A stretch of DNA of 7,538 nt from AEGEAN-183 sp964002385. GTDB taxonomy: Bacteria; Pseudomonadota; Gammaproteobacteria; Magnimaribacterales; Magnimaribacteraceae. The stretch spans positions 1 through 7,538 of the forward strand of contig CAXFFS010000065.1 in assembly GCA_964002385.1 (NCBI GenBank), in the 5' to 3' direction. The position numbers were made by a program, and so were the translations under genes. Every line of letters starts with the position of its first letter. Within the stretch, counting starts at the first letter, position 1. Shown in pieces: positions 1 to 6,400 of this stretch. The notes under the pieces were generated by a model that saw only the letters and a list, made by a program, of their open reading frames with translations, was not told the DNA's origin and made no database searches.

Positions 1-623
1 CAGATGCCGAAAGGACAATGTGTACTTATTTGGGAGCAAGTAATCTTTTAAGTAGTGATGATCTTGATAAATCAGCTATAAGAGATTCTCAATATCTTTT
101 TCTAGAAGGGTATCTTGTAGCCTCAGAATCAGCCTTAGAAGCTTGTTTTGAAGCTAGTAAAGTCGCTAAAGCATCAGGTACTAAAATAGCAATATCACTC
201 TCAGCCGAAACCATTATTAATGCTTTTAGGGATCAAATGAATTCTTTAATAAAGCTGGGTTGTGACATCTTGTTTTGCAATGAGAGTGAGGCTCGTGCTT
301 TAACACAATGTGAAGATGTACTTGAAGCTCAGAAATCTTTAAGAGAAGTTTCTTCTCAAAATTTAATAACACTAGGGAAAGATGGAAGTAGGATTTGGGA
401 TGGAAGCAAAACTGAAACTATTAAAGGATTTGAGGCCAAGGCAATTGATACAAATGGTGCTGGAGATATTTTTGCCGGTTCTGTTCTACATAAAATCTGT
501 GAAGGGAAGGATCTGAAAACTGCAGCAAAGTTTGGTTGTTACGCTGCTTCTAAACAAGTAGAAACATTCGGACCGAGGCTAACAGAAAGCGAGTACAGAA
601 AAATTAAAGAAGAATTTTCATAA
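1..623 (+). CDS. PfkB-family carbohydrate/nucleoside kinase, adenosine-kinase-like (5' end outside window)
   Basis: This is the C-terminal 206 residues of a ribokinase-fold kinase, which transfers phosphate from ATP to a sugar or nucleoside in the cytoplasm. The frame is open to the left edge: the codons before the first ATG (position 18) read DAERT and run into MCTYLGAS, so that ATG is internal. Whole PfkB kinases have about 300-340 residues, so roughly 110-130 are missing. Numbering from the Met at 18, the NxxE motif (metal/phosphate binding) is N88-E91, and the ATP/anion-hole signature DTNGAGD is at 144-150, with D150 as the expected catalytic base. The DTNGAGD form and the DAERTM stretch are what adenosine-kinase-type members usually show, so adenosine or a similar nucleoside is the best guess; the substrate-binding N-terminal lid cannot be seen. 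A 74-bp spacer separates it from dksA on the same strand. Confidence 0.88.
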   Translation, partial: DAERTMCTYLGASNLLSSDDLDKSAIRDSQYLFLEGYLVASESALEACFEASKVAKASGTKIAISLSAETIINAFRDQMNSLIKLGCDILFCNESEARALTQCEDVLEAQKSLREVSSQNLITLGKDGSRIWDGSKTETIKGFEAKAIDTNGAGDIFAGSVLHKICEGKDLKTAAKFGCYAASKQVETFGPRLTESEYRKIKEEFS

Positions 624-697
624 TTCTCTAGAAATACATACGCAAATCTGATAAATTGCGCCGCCTTCTCTTAGAAGCAAAAAGTACTTTAGACCCT

Positions 698-1270
698 ATG
701 GCTATTAAAAAGACTAAAAAAAACTCAAAAACAACAACTAAGAAAAGCACTTCTAAAAAGACTGCAAGGAAGTTAGTTCTAAAAAAAACGCCGTCAAAAA
801 AGCGTTCCGTTGTAAAAAAAATTAGACAGCCAAGTTATCTTGGTGAAGAAGCTTTTTTAGCTACTATTGAGCCTTATAAGTTAAATAAGAAAGAAAAGTA
901 CATGAGTGCTAAACAAAAAAAACATTTTCTAAAAATTTTAGAAAGATGGAAGCAATTGCTTCAACTAGAACAAAGCAGAACAGCAGATAAAATTCAAAAC
1001 AATAGTAACCATTTTGCAGATGACTCTGATAGAGCTACACATGAAGAAGGCTTTACTCTAGAGATAAAAACAAGAGAAAGAGAAAGAAAACTCCTTACTA
1101 AAATAGATCGGTCTATCAAAGGTCTAAGTAATCACGATTATGGATTCTGCTTGAATCCTAATTGTGGAGTAGAGATTGGTATCAGAAGATTAGAGGCAAG
1201 ACCAACCGCTAGCCTCTGTATTGACTGCAAAACTCTAGAAGAAATTACTGAAAAGCAACAATATGGATAA
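698..1270 (+). CDS. dksA: RNA polymerase-binding transcription factor DksA with Lys-rich N-terminal tail
   Basis: DksA enters the RNA polymerase secondary channel and, with ppGpp, reprograms transcription during nutrient stress. I chose ATG 698 (190 residues) over an in-frame TTG at 656, because the 14 extra residues match nothing in the family. Neither start has a good Shine-Dalgarno. Residues 1-43 are a basic tail with 16 lysines and 3 arginines. From about residue 47 the protein follows E. coli DksA (151 residues): EPY at 58-60, a coiled coil at about 70-140 with the tip motif DxxDxA (D108, D111, A113), then the zinc finger and the conserved GIRRLEARPT (161-170). The finger cysteines are C151, C156, C174 and C177. 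The first pair is CX4C (CLNPNC) where E. coli has CX2C (CESC), a two-residue insertion. The second pair is the normal CIDC. Lysine-rich extensions are known in some other gammaproteobacterial DksA proteins. The identity is secure; the effect of the altered finger is unknown. Confidence 0.95.
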   Translation: MAIKKTKKNSKTTTKKSTSKKTARKLVLKKTPSKKRSVVKKIRQPSYLGEEAFLATIEPYKLNKKEKYMSAKQKKHFLKILERWKQLLQLEQSRTADKIQNNSNHFADDSDRATHEEGFTLEIKTRERERKLLTKIDRSIKGLSNHDYGFCLNPNCGVEIGIRRLEARPTASLCIDCKTLEEITEKQQYG

Positions 1271-1354
1271 ATATCTTTATTTGTTCATAGAAAATTAAGG
1301 AATTAGTAAAAAACACAGGTAAGATAATCAGCTCTTATAAGAATAAGTGTTGAT

Positions 1355-2044
1355 ATGGGAACCAAGATTATAAACCTGTCAAATTACAAGAAAGTTCCTA
1401 AGTTCTTAGCCGTAGAAGGTCCAATCGGTGTGGGAAAAACAACCTTAACAAAACTTTTAGCCGAATCTTTTCGCTACGAAACATTCCTAGAGCAGCCATC
1501 CGACAACCCTTTCTTAGCAGATTTTTATAAAAATCCTTCTCAATCGGCTTTAGCCACTCAACTCTTCTTTCTTTTTCAAAGAGTAAAACAGATTCAAGAC
1601 CTTAAGCAAGGGGATATTTTTACGCCGATCCATGTTTCAGATTTCCTTTTAGATAAAGATAAACTTTTTGCAAAAGTAACACTCTCGGAACATGAACTAT
1701 CTCTTTACAATCAAATTTATGACTACCTGTCCTTAGACCTTCCAACTCCTGACTTAGTTATTTATCTTCAAGCTGAAACTAAGACGTTATTTGAGAGAGT
1801 GATTCAACGGGGAAGAGAGATTGAAAAGAATGTTTCTTTTGAATATCTAGATCTTCTCAATGAATCCTACAAAGAATTTTTTCTAAATTATGACCGCTCT
1901 CCTGTTTTAATAGTTAATTCAGAGTTCTTAGATTTGGCTCACAATCAAAATGACTATATTCTCCTTTTAGAAAAATTATTAGAGTACTTTAATAACCCTG
2001 AAGGAAGAATGATGTATTTTAATCCTTCACCTTCATTAGCTTAA
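1355..2044 (+). CDS. Deoxynucleoside kinase (dNK/dGK-dAK family)
   Basis: This cytoplasmic salvage enzyme of 229 residues should phosphorylate deoxyribonucleosides to their 5'-monophosphates. The P-loop GPIGVGKTT lies at 22-30. The presumed catalytic acid is E46 in LEQPSDNPF (45-53). A SDFLLDKDKLFA stretch (95-106) stands where the family has its E/D-R-S or D-Y/F base-recognition segment. The arginine-rich lid RVIQRGRE is at 148-155. The length and motif order match bacterial deoxyadenosine/deoxyguanosine kinases; the base preference cannot be read from this. ATG 1355 is the only sensible start, since no later Met lies before the P-loop, but it has no clear Shine-Dalgarno. In other gammaproteobacteria a kinase of this family often sits near folK and panB; neither is present here. 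The stop is 11 bp before acs, suggesting co-transcription. With the PfkB kinase at the left edge it gives the window a nucleoside-salvage theme, which is inference. Confidence 0.87.
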   Translation: MGTKIINLSNYKKVPKFLAVEGPIGVGKTTLTKLLAESFRYETFLEQPSDNPFLADFYKNPSQSALATQLFFLFQRVKQIQDLKQGDIFTPIHVSDFLLDKDKLFAKVTLSEHELSLYNQIYDYLSLDLPTPDLVIYLQAETKTLFERVIQRGREIEKNVSFEYLDLLNESYKEFFLNYDRSPVLIVNSEFLDLAHNQNDYILLLEKLLEYFNNPEGRMMYFNPSPSLA

Positions 2045-2055
2045 ATAGAGAAATA

Positions 2056-3993
2056 ATGGCAAAAGAAATAATGCATCAAGTTCCCGATCTCATAAAGAAA
2101 AATGCTTTATTGAACGAAGAAGAATACGAACTGCTTTATAGAGAATCTTTAGACCATTCAGAAGACTTTTGGTCCAAGCAAGCTAAAGAATACTTAGATT
2201 GGATATCGCCTTGGGAAAAAGTTTCTGAAAACGACCTTACCAAGGGCGAGGTCTCTTGGTTTAGTGGAGGAAAAATTAATGCTTCAGAAAATTGCATCGA
2301 CAGGCATCTAGAAGAAAGGTCTAGCCAAATTGCTATTATTTGGGAGGGAGATGATCCCTCTGTCTCCAAATCTATAACCTATCAAGAATTATACGAATCG
2401 GTTTGTAGATTTGCCAACGCTCTTAAAGAGAGAGGAATAAAGAAAGGAGACAGAGTTTGTATCTACATGCCCATGATTCCTGAAGCAGCTTATGCCATGC
2501 TAGCTTGTGCCAGGATAGGAGCTATTCATTCAGTGGTATTCGGAGGTTTTTCTCCTGAGTCGCTGAAAGACAGGATTTTAGATTCAGATTGCCAGACAGT
2601 GATAACAGCGGATGAAGGACTAAGGGGAGCAAAAAAAATCCCACTCAAACAAAATGTAGATGAAGCTTTAATCAACTGTCCTAAAGTTCATACAGTATTC
2701 GTTGTAAAGAGAACTGGAGCTGAAATAAATTGGGTTGATGAAAGAGATGTCTCTTATGAAGAGATTGTTAGTTCAATGAATTCAGATTGTCCACCAGAGG
2801 TAATGGATTCTGAAGACCCTCTTTTTATTTTATACACATCAGGTTCTACAGGAAAACCAAAAGGGGTCTTGCACACAACTGCAGGCTATCTTCTTCAAAC
2901 TACAATGAGCCATAAACTAATCTTTGATTACCATGAGGGAGAGGTTTTCTGGTGTACTGCAGATGTCGGTTGGGTTACAGGTCACTCATATATTGTTTAC
3001 GGACCTCTATCGAATGGAGCTACAACCCTAATGTTTGAAGGGATACCTACCTACCCCAGCCCATCAAGATTTTGGGAGGTGGTTGATAAGCATCAAGTGA
3101 ATATATTTTATACTGCTCCTACAGCCCTAAGGGCTCTCATGGCTCAAGGCAATGAGCCTTTAGAGTCTACTTCTAGAGAGTCTATAAGAGTTCTGGGTAC
3201 AGTTGGTGAGCCCATCAATCCTGAAGCTTGGGAGTGGTATTACCGGGCAGTGGGCGATAAGAGATGTCCGATAGTGGATACTTGGTGGCAGACTGAAACC
3301 GGATCGGCCATGATCAGCCCTTTGGCTGGTTCTACCCCTCAAAAACCTGGAAGCGCTACTAAACCCTTTTTTGGAATTGAACCAGCTCTGTTAGACGAAA
3401 ATGGACAAGAGATTGAAGGAGAAGGTTCAGGTAATCTAGTCATTAAAAGAAGCTGGCCTTCTCAAATTAGAACTGTGTATGGTGATCATAAAAGGTGTGT
3501 TGAAACTTATTACTCCCTTTACCCTGGTTACTACACCACGGGAGATGGAGCTAGAAGAGATAAAGATGGCTATTATTGGATCACGGGAAGAGTCGATGAT
3601 GTTCTGAATGTATCAGGACATAGATTAGGAACCGCCGAGGTAGAGAGTGCCCTGGTATTACACGAAACTGTCGCTGAAGCAGCAGTTGTGGGTTATGAGC
3701 ATGACATCAAAGGTCAAGGAATATACTGTTATGTAACCCTGATGAACGGCATAGAACCCAGCGATGAACTTAAAAGTGATTTAGTTGGGCTGGTAGCTAA
3801 AGAAATTGGAGCTATTGCCAAACCTGATATTATTCAATGGGCCCCTGGTCTTCCAAAAACTAGATCGGGTAAAATTATGCGTAGAATTTTACGAAAAATT
3901 GCAGGAAATGAGATTAAGGATCTTGGAGATACTACAACTTTAGCCGAACCTGGTGTGGTACAAGAGATTATAGAAAACAGAGAAAATCGATAA
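2056..3993 (+). CDS. acs: Acetyl-CoA synthetase (AMP-forming)
   Basis: Acs converts acetate, ATP and CoA to acetyl-CoA, AMP and PPi through an acetyl-adenylate, and serves high-affinity acetate uptake. The 645 residues compare with 652 in E. coli, so the gene is complete. The ACS N-terminal domain covers about 25-80 and the AMP-binding domain about 85-515. The P-loop-like A3 motif is YTSGSTGKPKG (260-270). DTWWQTETG (408-416) carries the tryptophan (W410) that restricts the acyl pocket to acetate. TGDGARRDKDGYYWITGR (495-512) is the hinge region with D497 and R512. The C-terminal domain holds the A10 motif PKTRSGKIMRR (600-610). K606 there is the adenylation lysine, which in many bacteria is reversibly acetylated by Pat-type acetyltransferases and deacetylated by CobB. 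Control of that kind is plausible but neither enzyme gene is in the window. The gene lies 11 bp after the dNK stop and overlaps msrA by one base. Confidence 0.97.
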   Translation: MAKEIMHQVPDLIKKNALLNEEEYELLYRESLDHSEDFWSKQAKEYLDWISPWEKVSENDLTKGEVSWFSGGKINASENCIDRHLEERSSQIAIIWEGDDPSVSKSITYQELYESVCRFANALKERGIKKGDRVCIYMPMIPEAAYAMLACARIGAIHSVVFGGFSPESLKDRILDSDCQTVITADEGLRGAKKIPLKQNVDEALINCPKVHTVFVVKRTGAEINWVDERDVSYEEIVSSMNSDCPPEVMDSEDPLFILYTSGSTGKPKGVLHTTAGYLLQTTMSHKLIFDYHEGEVFWCTADVGWVTGHSYIVYGPLSNGATTLMFEGIPTYPSPSRFWEVVDKHQVNIFYTAPTALRALMAQGNEPLESTSRESIRVLGTVGEPINPEAWEWYYRAVGDKRCPIVDTWWQTETGSAMISPLAGSTPQKPGSATKPFFGIEPALLDENGQEIEGEGSGNLVIKRSWPSQIRTVYGDHKRCVETYYSLYPGYYTTGDGARRDKDGYYWITGRVDDVLNVSGHRLGTAEVESALVLHETVAEAAVVGYEHDIKGQGIYCYVTLMNGIEPSDELKSDLVGLVAKEIGAIAKPDIIQWAPGLPKTRSGKIMRRILRKIAGNEIKDLGDTTTLAEPGVVQEIIENRENR

Positions 3994-3995
3994 TG
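3991..3995 (+). other. TAATG stop/start overlap joining acs and msrA
   Basis: The last base of the acs stop TAA is the first base of the msrA ATG. Such one-base overlaps usually mean that terminating ribosomes re-initiate on the downstream gene, so MsrA output should follow acs expression. Confidence 0.85.
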
Positions 3996-4634
3996 TCTTT
4001 AATTGATCTGGTAAATAAAAAATCTATTCTTCCTTCTAGCTCTGAGGCTTTGCCTGGTCGTACAGAAGAAATTGAGGTTCCGTCTGAACATTTTGTTAAA
4101 GGCACTCCTTTAAAGGGCCCCTTTCCACAAACTTATGAAATGGCTATATTTGGAATGGGTTGTTTTTGGGGTGTGGAAAGAAAATTTTGGGAAACCGACG
4201 GAGTGTATACCACGGCTGTAGGTTATTCAGGAGGGCTTACACCAAACCCTACTTACAGAGAGGTTTGTACTGGATTTACTGGACAGAATGAAACTGTATT
4301 AGTCGTTTATGATCCTAGTGAGATTACGTTTGAAGAATTATTAATAATTTTCTGGGAACAACATGACCCCACTCAGGGAATGCAACAAGGCAATGATGTT
4401 GGAACTCAATATAGGTCTGGAGTTTATTGTCTGAGCGAAAATCAAAAAAACTCGGCCCTAGAAACTAAAGATCGGTATCAACAGCTGTTAAATGATAAAG
4501 GATATGGCCCTATAACGACTGAGATAGTTCAAGCTGGAGAATTTTATTACGCAGAGCATTATCACCAACAATATTTAGCTAAGAATCCTGATGGATATTG
4601 TGGCGTTGATGGGACTGGTATTAAATTAAGCTAG
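3993..4634 (+). CDS. msrA: Peptide-methionine (S)-S-oxide reductase MsrA
   Basis: MsrA reduces methionine-S-sulfoxide in proteins and free methionine sulfoxide, using thioredoxin as reductant. The 213 residues match E. coli MsrA (212) from end to end, including the N-terminal part (SLIDL, ALPGR at 19-23). The catalytic motif GMGCFWG (54-60) gives C57 as the sulfenic-acid-forming cysteine. YREVC (88-92), HDPTQGMQQGND (124-135) and FYYAEHYHQQYL (184-195) are family blocks. The resolving cysteine is C203 in GYCG. The second recycling cysteine of the E. coli enzyme (GVCLPP) is replaced by lysine (K211 in GIKLS), so a simpler C57-C203 disulfide cycle is expected. The start codon overlaps the acs stop as TAATG, which implies translational coupling. 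Its stop lies inside a CTAG shared with the opposite-strand hydrolase gene. Confidence 0.97.
   Translation: MSLIDLVNKKSILPSSSEALPGRTEEIEVPSEHFVKGTPLKGPFPQTYEMAIFGMGCFWGVERKFWETDGVYTTAVGYSGGLTPNPTYREVCTGFTGQNETVLVVYDPSEITFEELLIIFWEQHDPTQGMQQGNDVGTQYRSGVYCLSENQKNSALETKDRYQQLLNDKGYGPITTEIVQAGEFYYAEHYHQQYLAKNPDGYCGVDGTGIKLS
4631..4634. other. CTAG palindrome carrying both stop codons of msrA and the MBL gene
   Basis: On the + strand TAG (4632-4634) ends msrA; on the - strand TAG (complement of 4631-4633) ends the MBL hydrolase gene. The two genes therefore overlap tail to tail by four bases, and no separate terminator can lie between them. Confidence 0.9.
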
Positions 4635-5458
4635 CTGTCGATCCAAATAAATTGGTTACCTTCTTTGGTGACCCTATCATCGTTTAATAGCTTAATTAAA
4701 TGGGCTTCAAGTGACCATTTGGCTATGGGAAATAAAGCAACATCTACATCGTCATAAACAGCTTCCACTAGTGAATCAGGGTTTCCTGTCTTAGCTTCTT
4801 TTATGGCTTCTATAACTTTTTCTTCTCTTTCTAGTCTATGCTGAACAATCCAATCGGCCACAGCATGCGGGTTAGGCATTAGCTCCCCGTGTCCGGGTGC
4901 TATGTTTTCAAGGTCGTAGTCTTTTAGCATTTTAAGGGACTCTAAATAATCTTTCATATTGCCATCGGGTGGAGCAATGACCACCGTAGAACCGTTCATG
5001 ATGTGATCACCTGTAAATAAAAGCTTTTCTTCTCTCAAAAGATAACAAAGATGATTGGAAGCATGGCCCGGAGTGTGAATAACCTCAAACGCATGATCTT
5101 CTGCTTCAATAACTTCCCCATGAGTAAGCATCTTTGCTGGCTTAAAAGATGTATCTTGGTTCTTTGTTGTTTCTGTTATTAGGCCGAAAGCTGGAATATC
5201 AACTTTAGCTTGAAGAAGACTAACCCCAGGTGAATGGTCAGCATGGGTATGAGTTACTATTATGCGGCTTAAACTTGAGGAACTAGAGACAATTGCTTCA
5301 ATGTGCTCTGACAAAGCCGGCCCTGGATCCACAACTGTTAGATCTTCTCCGTTACCCACTATATAAGTATTCGTTCCAGGTCCAGTAAAGACACTAGAAT
5401 TCCCTGCCGTTATTCTCTTAACTAGTGGAGTTATCTGTACTATTTCTTCAGATTTCAT
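4631..5458 (-). CDS. Metallo-beta-lactamase-fold hydrolase, LACTB2-like
   Basis: This is a soluble 275-residue MBL-fold hydrolase with a two-metal site. The signature THTHADH (69-75) supplies H70, H72, D74 and H75. The other metal ligands are H132 (TPGHASNH), D151 (FTGDH) and H190 (APGHGE). After about residue 195 comes a helical, basic and acidic C-terminal region ending in KWSLEAHLIKLL (247-258). This matches the winged-helix-like tail of the LACTB2 group rather than glyoxalase II or true beta-lactamases. There is no signal peptide. Human LACTB2 is an RNase, but bacterial relatives are mostly uncharacterised, and a thioester or lactone substrate is equally possible. The gene starts 6 bp after the NUDIX gene stop, so it is the second gene of a two-gene operon, and is likely to act on a related substrate. 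No Shine-Dalgarno sits at the usual distance; translation may depend on the upstream gene. Confidence 0.88.
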   Translation of the reverse strand: MKSEEIVQITPLVKRITAGNSSVFTGPGTNTYIVGNGEDLTVVDPGPALSEHIEAIVSSSSSLSRIIVTHTHADHSPGVSLLQAKVDIPAFGLITETTKNQDTSFKPAKMLTHGEVIEAEDHAFEVIHTPGHASNHLCYLLREEKLLFTGDHIMNGSTVVIAPPDGNMKDYLESLKMLKDYDLENIAPGHGELMPNPHAVADWIVQHRLEREEKVIEAIKEAKTGNPDSLVEAVYDDVDVALFPIAKWSLEAHLIKLLNDDRVTKEGNQFIWIDS

Positions 5459-5464
5459 TAGACA

Positions 5465-6313
5465 TTAATGATCTTCGTATCCTTTATCCCCAGGTAACAA
5501 ACCAACATACTTCCCGTCTTTCATGAAGAATTTAGGTTCAATAGTTGCAATATCATAAGGATTAATTGAATTCTTATCTTCTAGAAGTTCTTTCGTATTG
5601 TTGTACCCACAAATATTTTCAAGATTCTTAATGGTAGGCATAATCATTAATAGTTTGCCTTCTTCAAATTGCTTTAAAGCATCCTCGGGTTTGATCCATA
5701 TGCTATTTACACTTTCGGATCCGTCATGAATAGCGTCCTGTCCAGCAGGTGCTTGGGCTATAAAAAATCTTGTATCATATCTTCTCTTTTCCACTTTAGG
5801 AGTAATCCAATGAGCAAGATAGGCCAGTCTATCGGTTGCCAAAAAAAGTTCTTCGCTTTTACACATTTCTGCCAAAACAGGCTCGCCATCATTTAATCTT
5901 TTTCTAAAATTTATAAAACGTTCATTCTCTGATTCATCTTCAGGATCAAAATTATTTCCATCTTTTCGATATGCCAAAAGTATTCCAGCTTCTTCAAAGC
6001 ACTCTCTGATAACTGCTACCCAATAAGCTAAGCCACCTTTTTCCATTCCCAAAGCCGAAGAAGCATCTTCATCACTTACGCCCTGACACATATCACTTAA
6101 ACGTCCAGATGCATCTTCGAGATCTACTTTCCCTCCCGGAAAAACATATGCTCCACCAAAATTGGTTTTTGCAGCCCTTTCGATAAGAAATACTTCTATA
6201 CCCTGCCCTTGCACATCCCTAACCAAGAGCACTGTAGCAGCCGGTCTGGGCTCAGCTGGTGCTTCATTTGGATCTGCAAATTGATGATTAACTTGTTTCA
6301 AACTTTCATTCAT
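5465..6313 (-). CDS. NUDIX hydrolase, NUDT19-like (probable CoA/acyl-CoA or nucleotide diphosphatase)
   Basis: This 282-residue protein cleaves, by family, a nucleoside diphosphate linked to another group. A short leader (1-24) is followed by the NUDIX fold: TVLLVRD (27-33), VFLIERA (41-47), then the box. The box opens with FPGGKVD (58-64), but its second half, RECFEEAGILL (103-113), follows only after an insert. Canonical spacing would put the Arg near residue 75, so about 28 extra residues lie inside the box. Metal ligands E107 and E108 are kept. This split box, with a WITPKVEKRRYDTRFF segment (169-184), is characteristic of the NUDT19/RP2-like group, whose mammalian member hydrolyses CoA and acyl-CoA. 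I infer CoA-type metabolites as the substrate but cannot exclude others. It heads the - strand operon with the MBL hydrolase; its start faces the alpha/beta hydrolase gene across an 87-bp spacer. Confidence 0.9.
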   Translation of the reverse strand: MNESLKQVNHQFADPNEAPAEPRPAATVLLVRDVQGQGIEVFLIERAAKTNFGGAYVFPGGKVDLEDASGRLSDMCQGVSDEDASSALGMEKGGLAYWVAVIRECFEEAGILLAYRKDGNNFDPEDESENERFINFRKRLNDGEPVLAEMCKSEELFLATDRLAYLAHWITPKVEKRRYDTRFFIAQAPAGQDAIHDGSESVNSIWIKPEDALKQFEEGKLLMIMPTIKNLENICGYNNTKELLEDKNSINPYDIATIEPKFFMKDGKYVGLLPGDKGYEDH

Positions 6314-6400
6314 ATTTTTTATTATGCTTTAAGAGATTGGTATAGACTACCGAATTGAAAAATTTTGAGGAGATAATTTTTTTGCTAAAGGAGAGCAAAT
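6314..6400. promoter_or_regulatory. Divergent A+T-rich spacer, presumed to hold two opposed promoters
   Basis: This 87-bp gap separates the start codons of the NUDIX gene (- strand) and the alpha/beta hydrolase gene (+ strand), so transcription of both most simply begins here. Candidate -10 elements are TATAGA at 6341-6346 for the + strand and CATAAT (reverse complement of 6322-6327) for the - strand. Neither has a good TTGACA-like -35 at 16-18 bp. No operator-like palindrome is evident. The assignment rests on gene layout more than on sequence. Confidence 0.35.
6388..6395 (+). promoter_or_regulatory. Strong Shine-Dalgarno of the alpha/beta hydrolase gene
   Basis: AAGGAGAG ends 5 bases before ATG 6401; its AAGGAG core leaves a 7-base spacer, close to ideal. 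It fixes the start of the downstream gene. It is the only full-strength ribosome binding site I find in the window: the other genes have weak or no matches. Confidence 0.8.

Noticed and set aside
665..677. Inverted repeat CTTCT-CTT-AGAAG upstream of dksA
   Set aside because: A 5-bp stem with a 3-base loop is expected by chance; there is no T-run for a terminator and no second copy to suggest an operator.
656..697. In-frame TTG extension of dksA adding 14 residues
   Set aside because: The extra residues match no DksA, there is no Shine-Dalgarno before TTG 656, and the ATG at 698 directly begins the basic tail seen in other extended DksA proteins.
1267..1280. ATAAA-TATC-TTTAT inverted repeat at the dksA stop as a terminator
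   Set aside because: The stem is only A-T pairs and is not followed by a T-tract, so it would not be stable.
1281..1309. TTGTTC - 17 bp - TAGTAA as a promoter for the deoxynucleoside kinase gene
   Set aside because: Each box matches consensus at only three of six positions in an A+T-rich gap, where such matches are common by chance. A promoter here is likely on layout but cannot be placed.
2136..2369. 77-codon open frame on the - strand inside acs
   Set aside because: It lies wholly within the conserved acs coding region, has no family resemblance or ribosome binding site, and is a shadow frame.
3160..3342. 60-codon open frame on the - strand inside acs
   Set aside because: It is antisense to the highly conserved adenylation core, which explains the base pattern; no protein features are seen.
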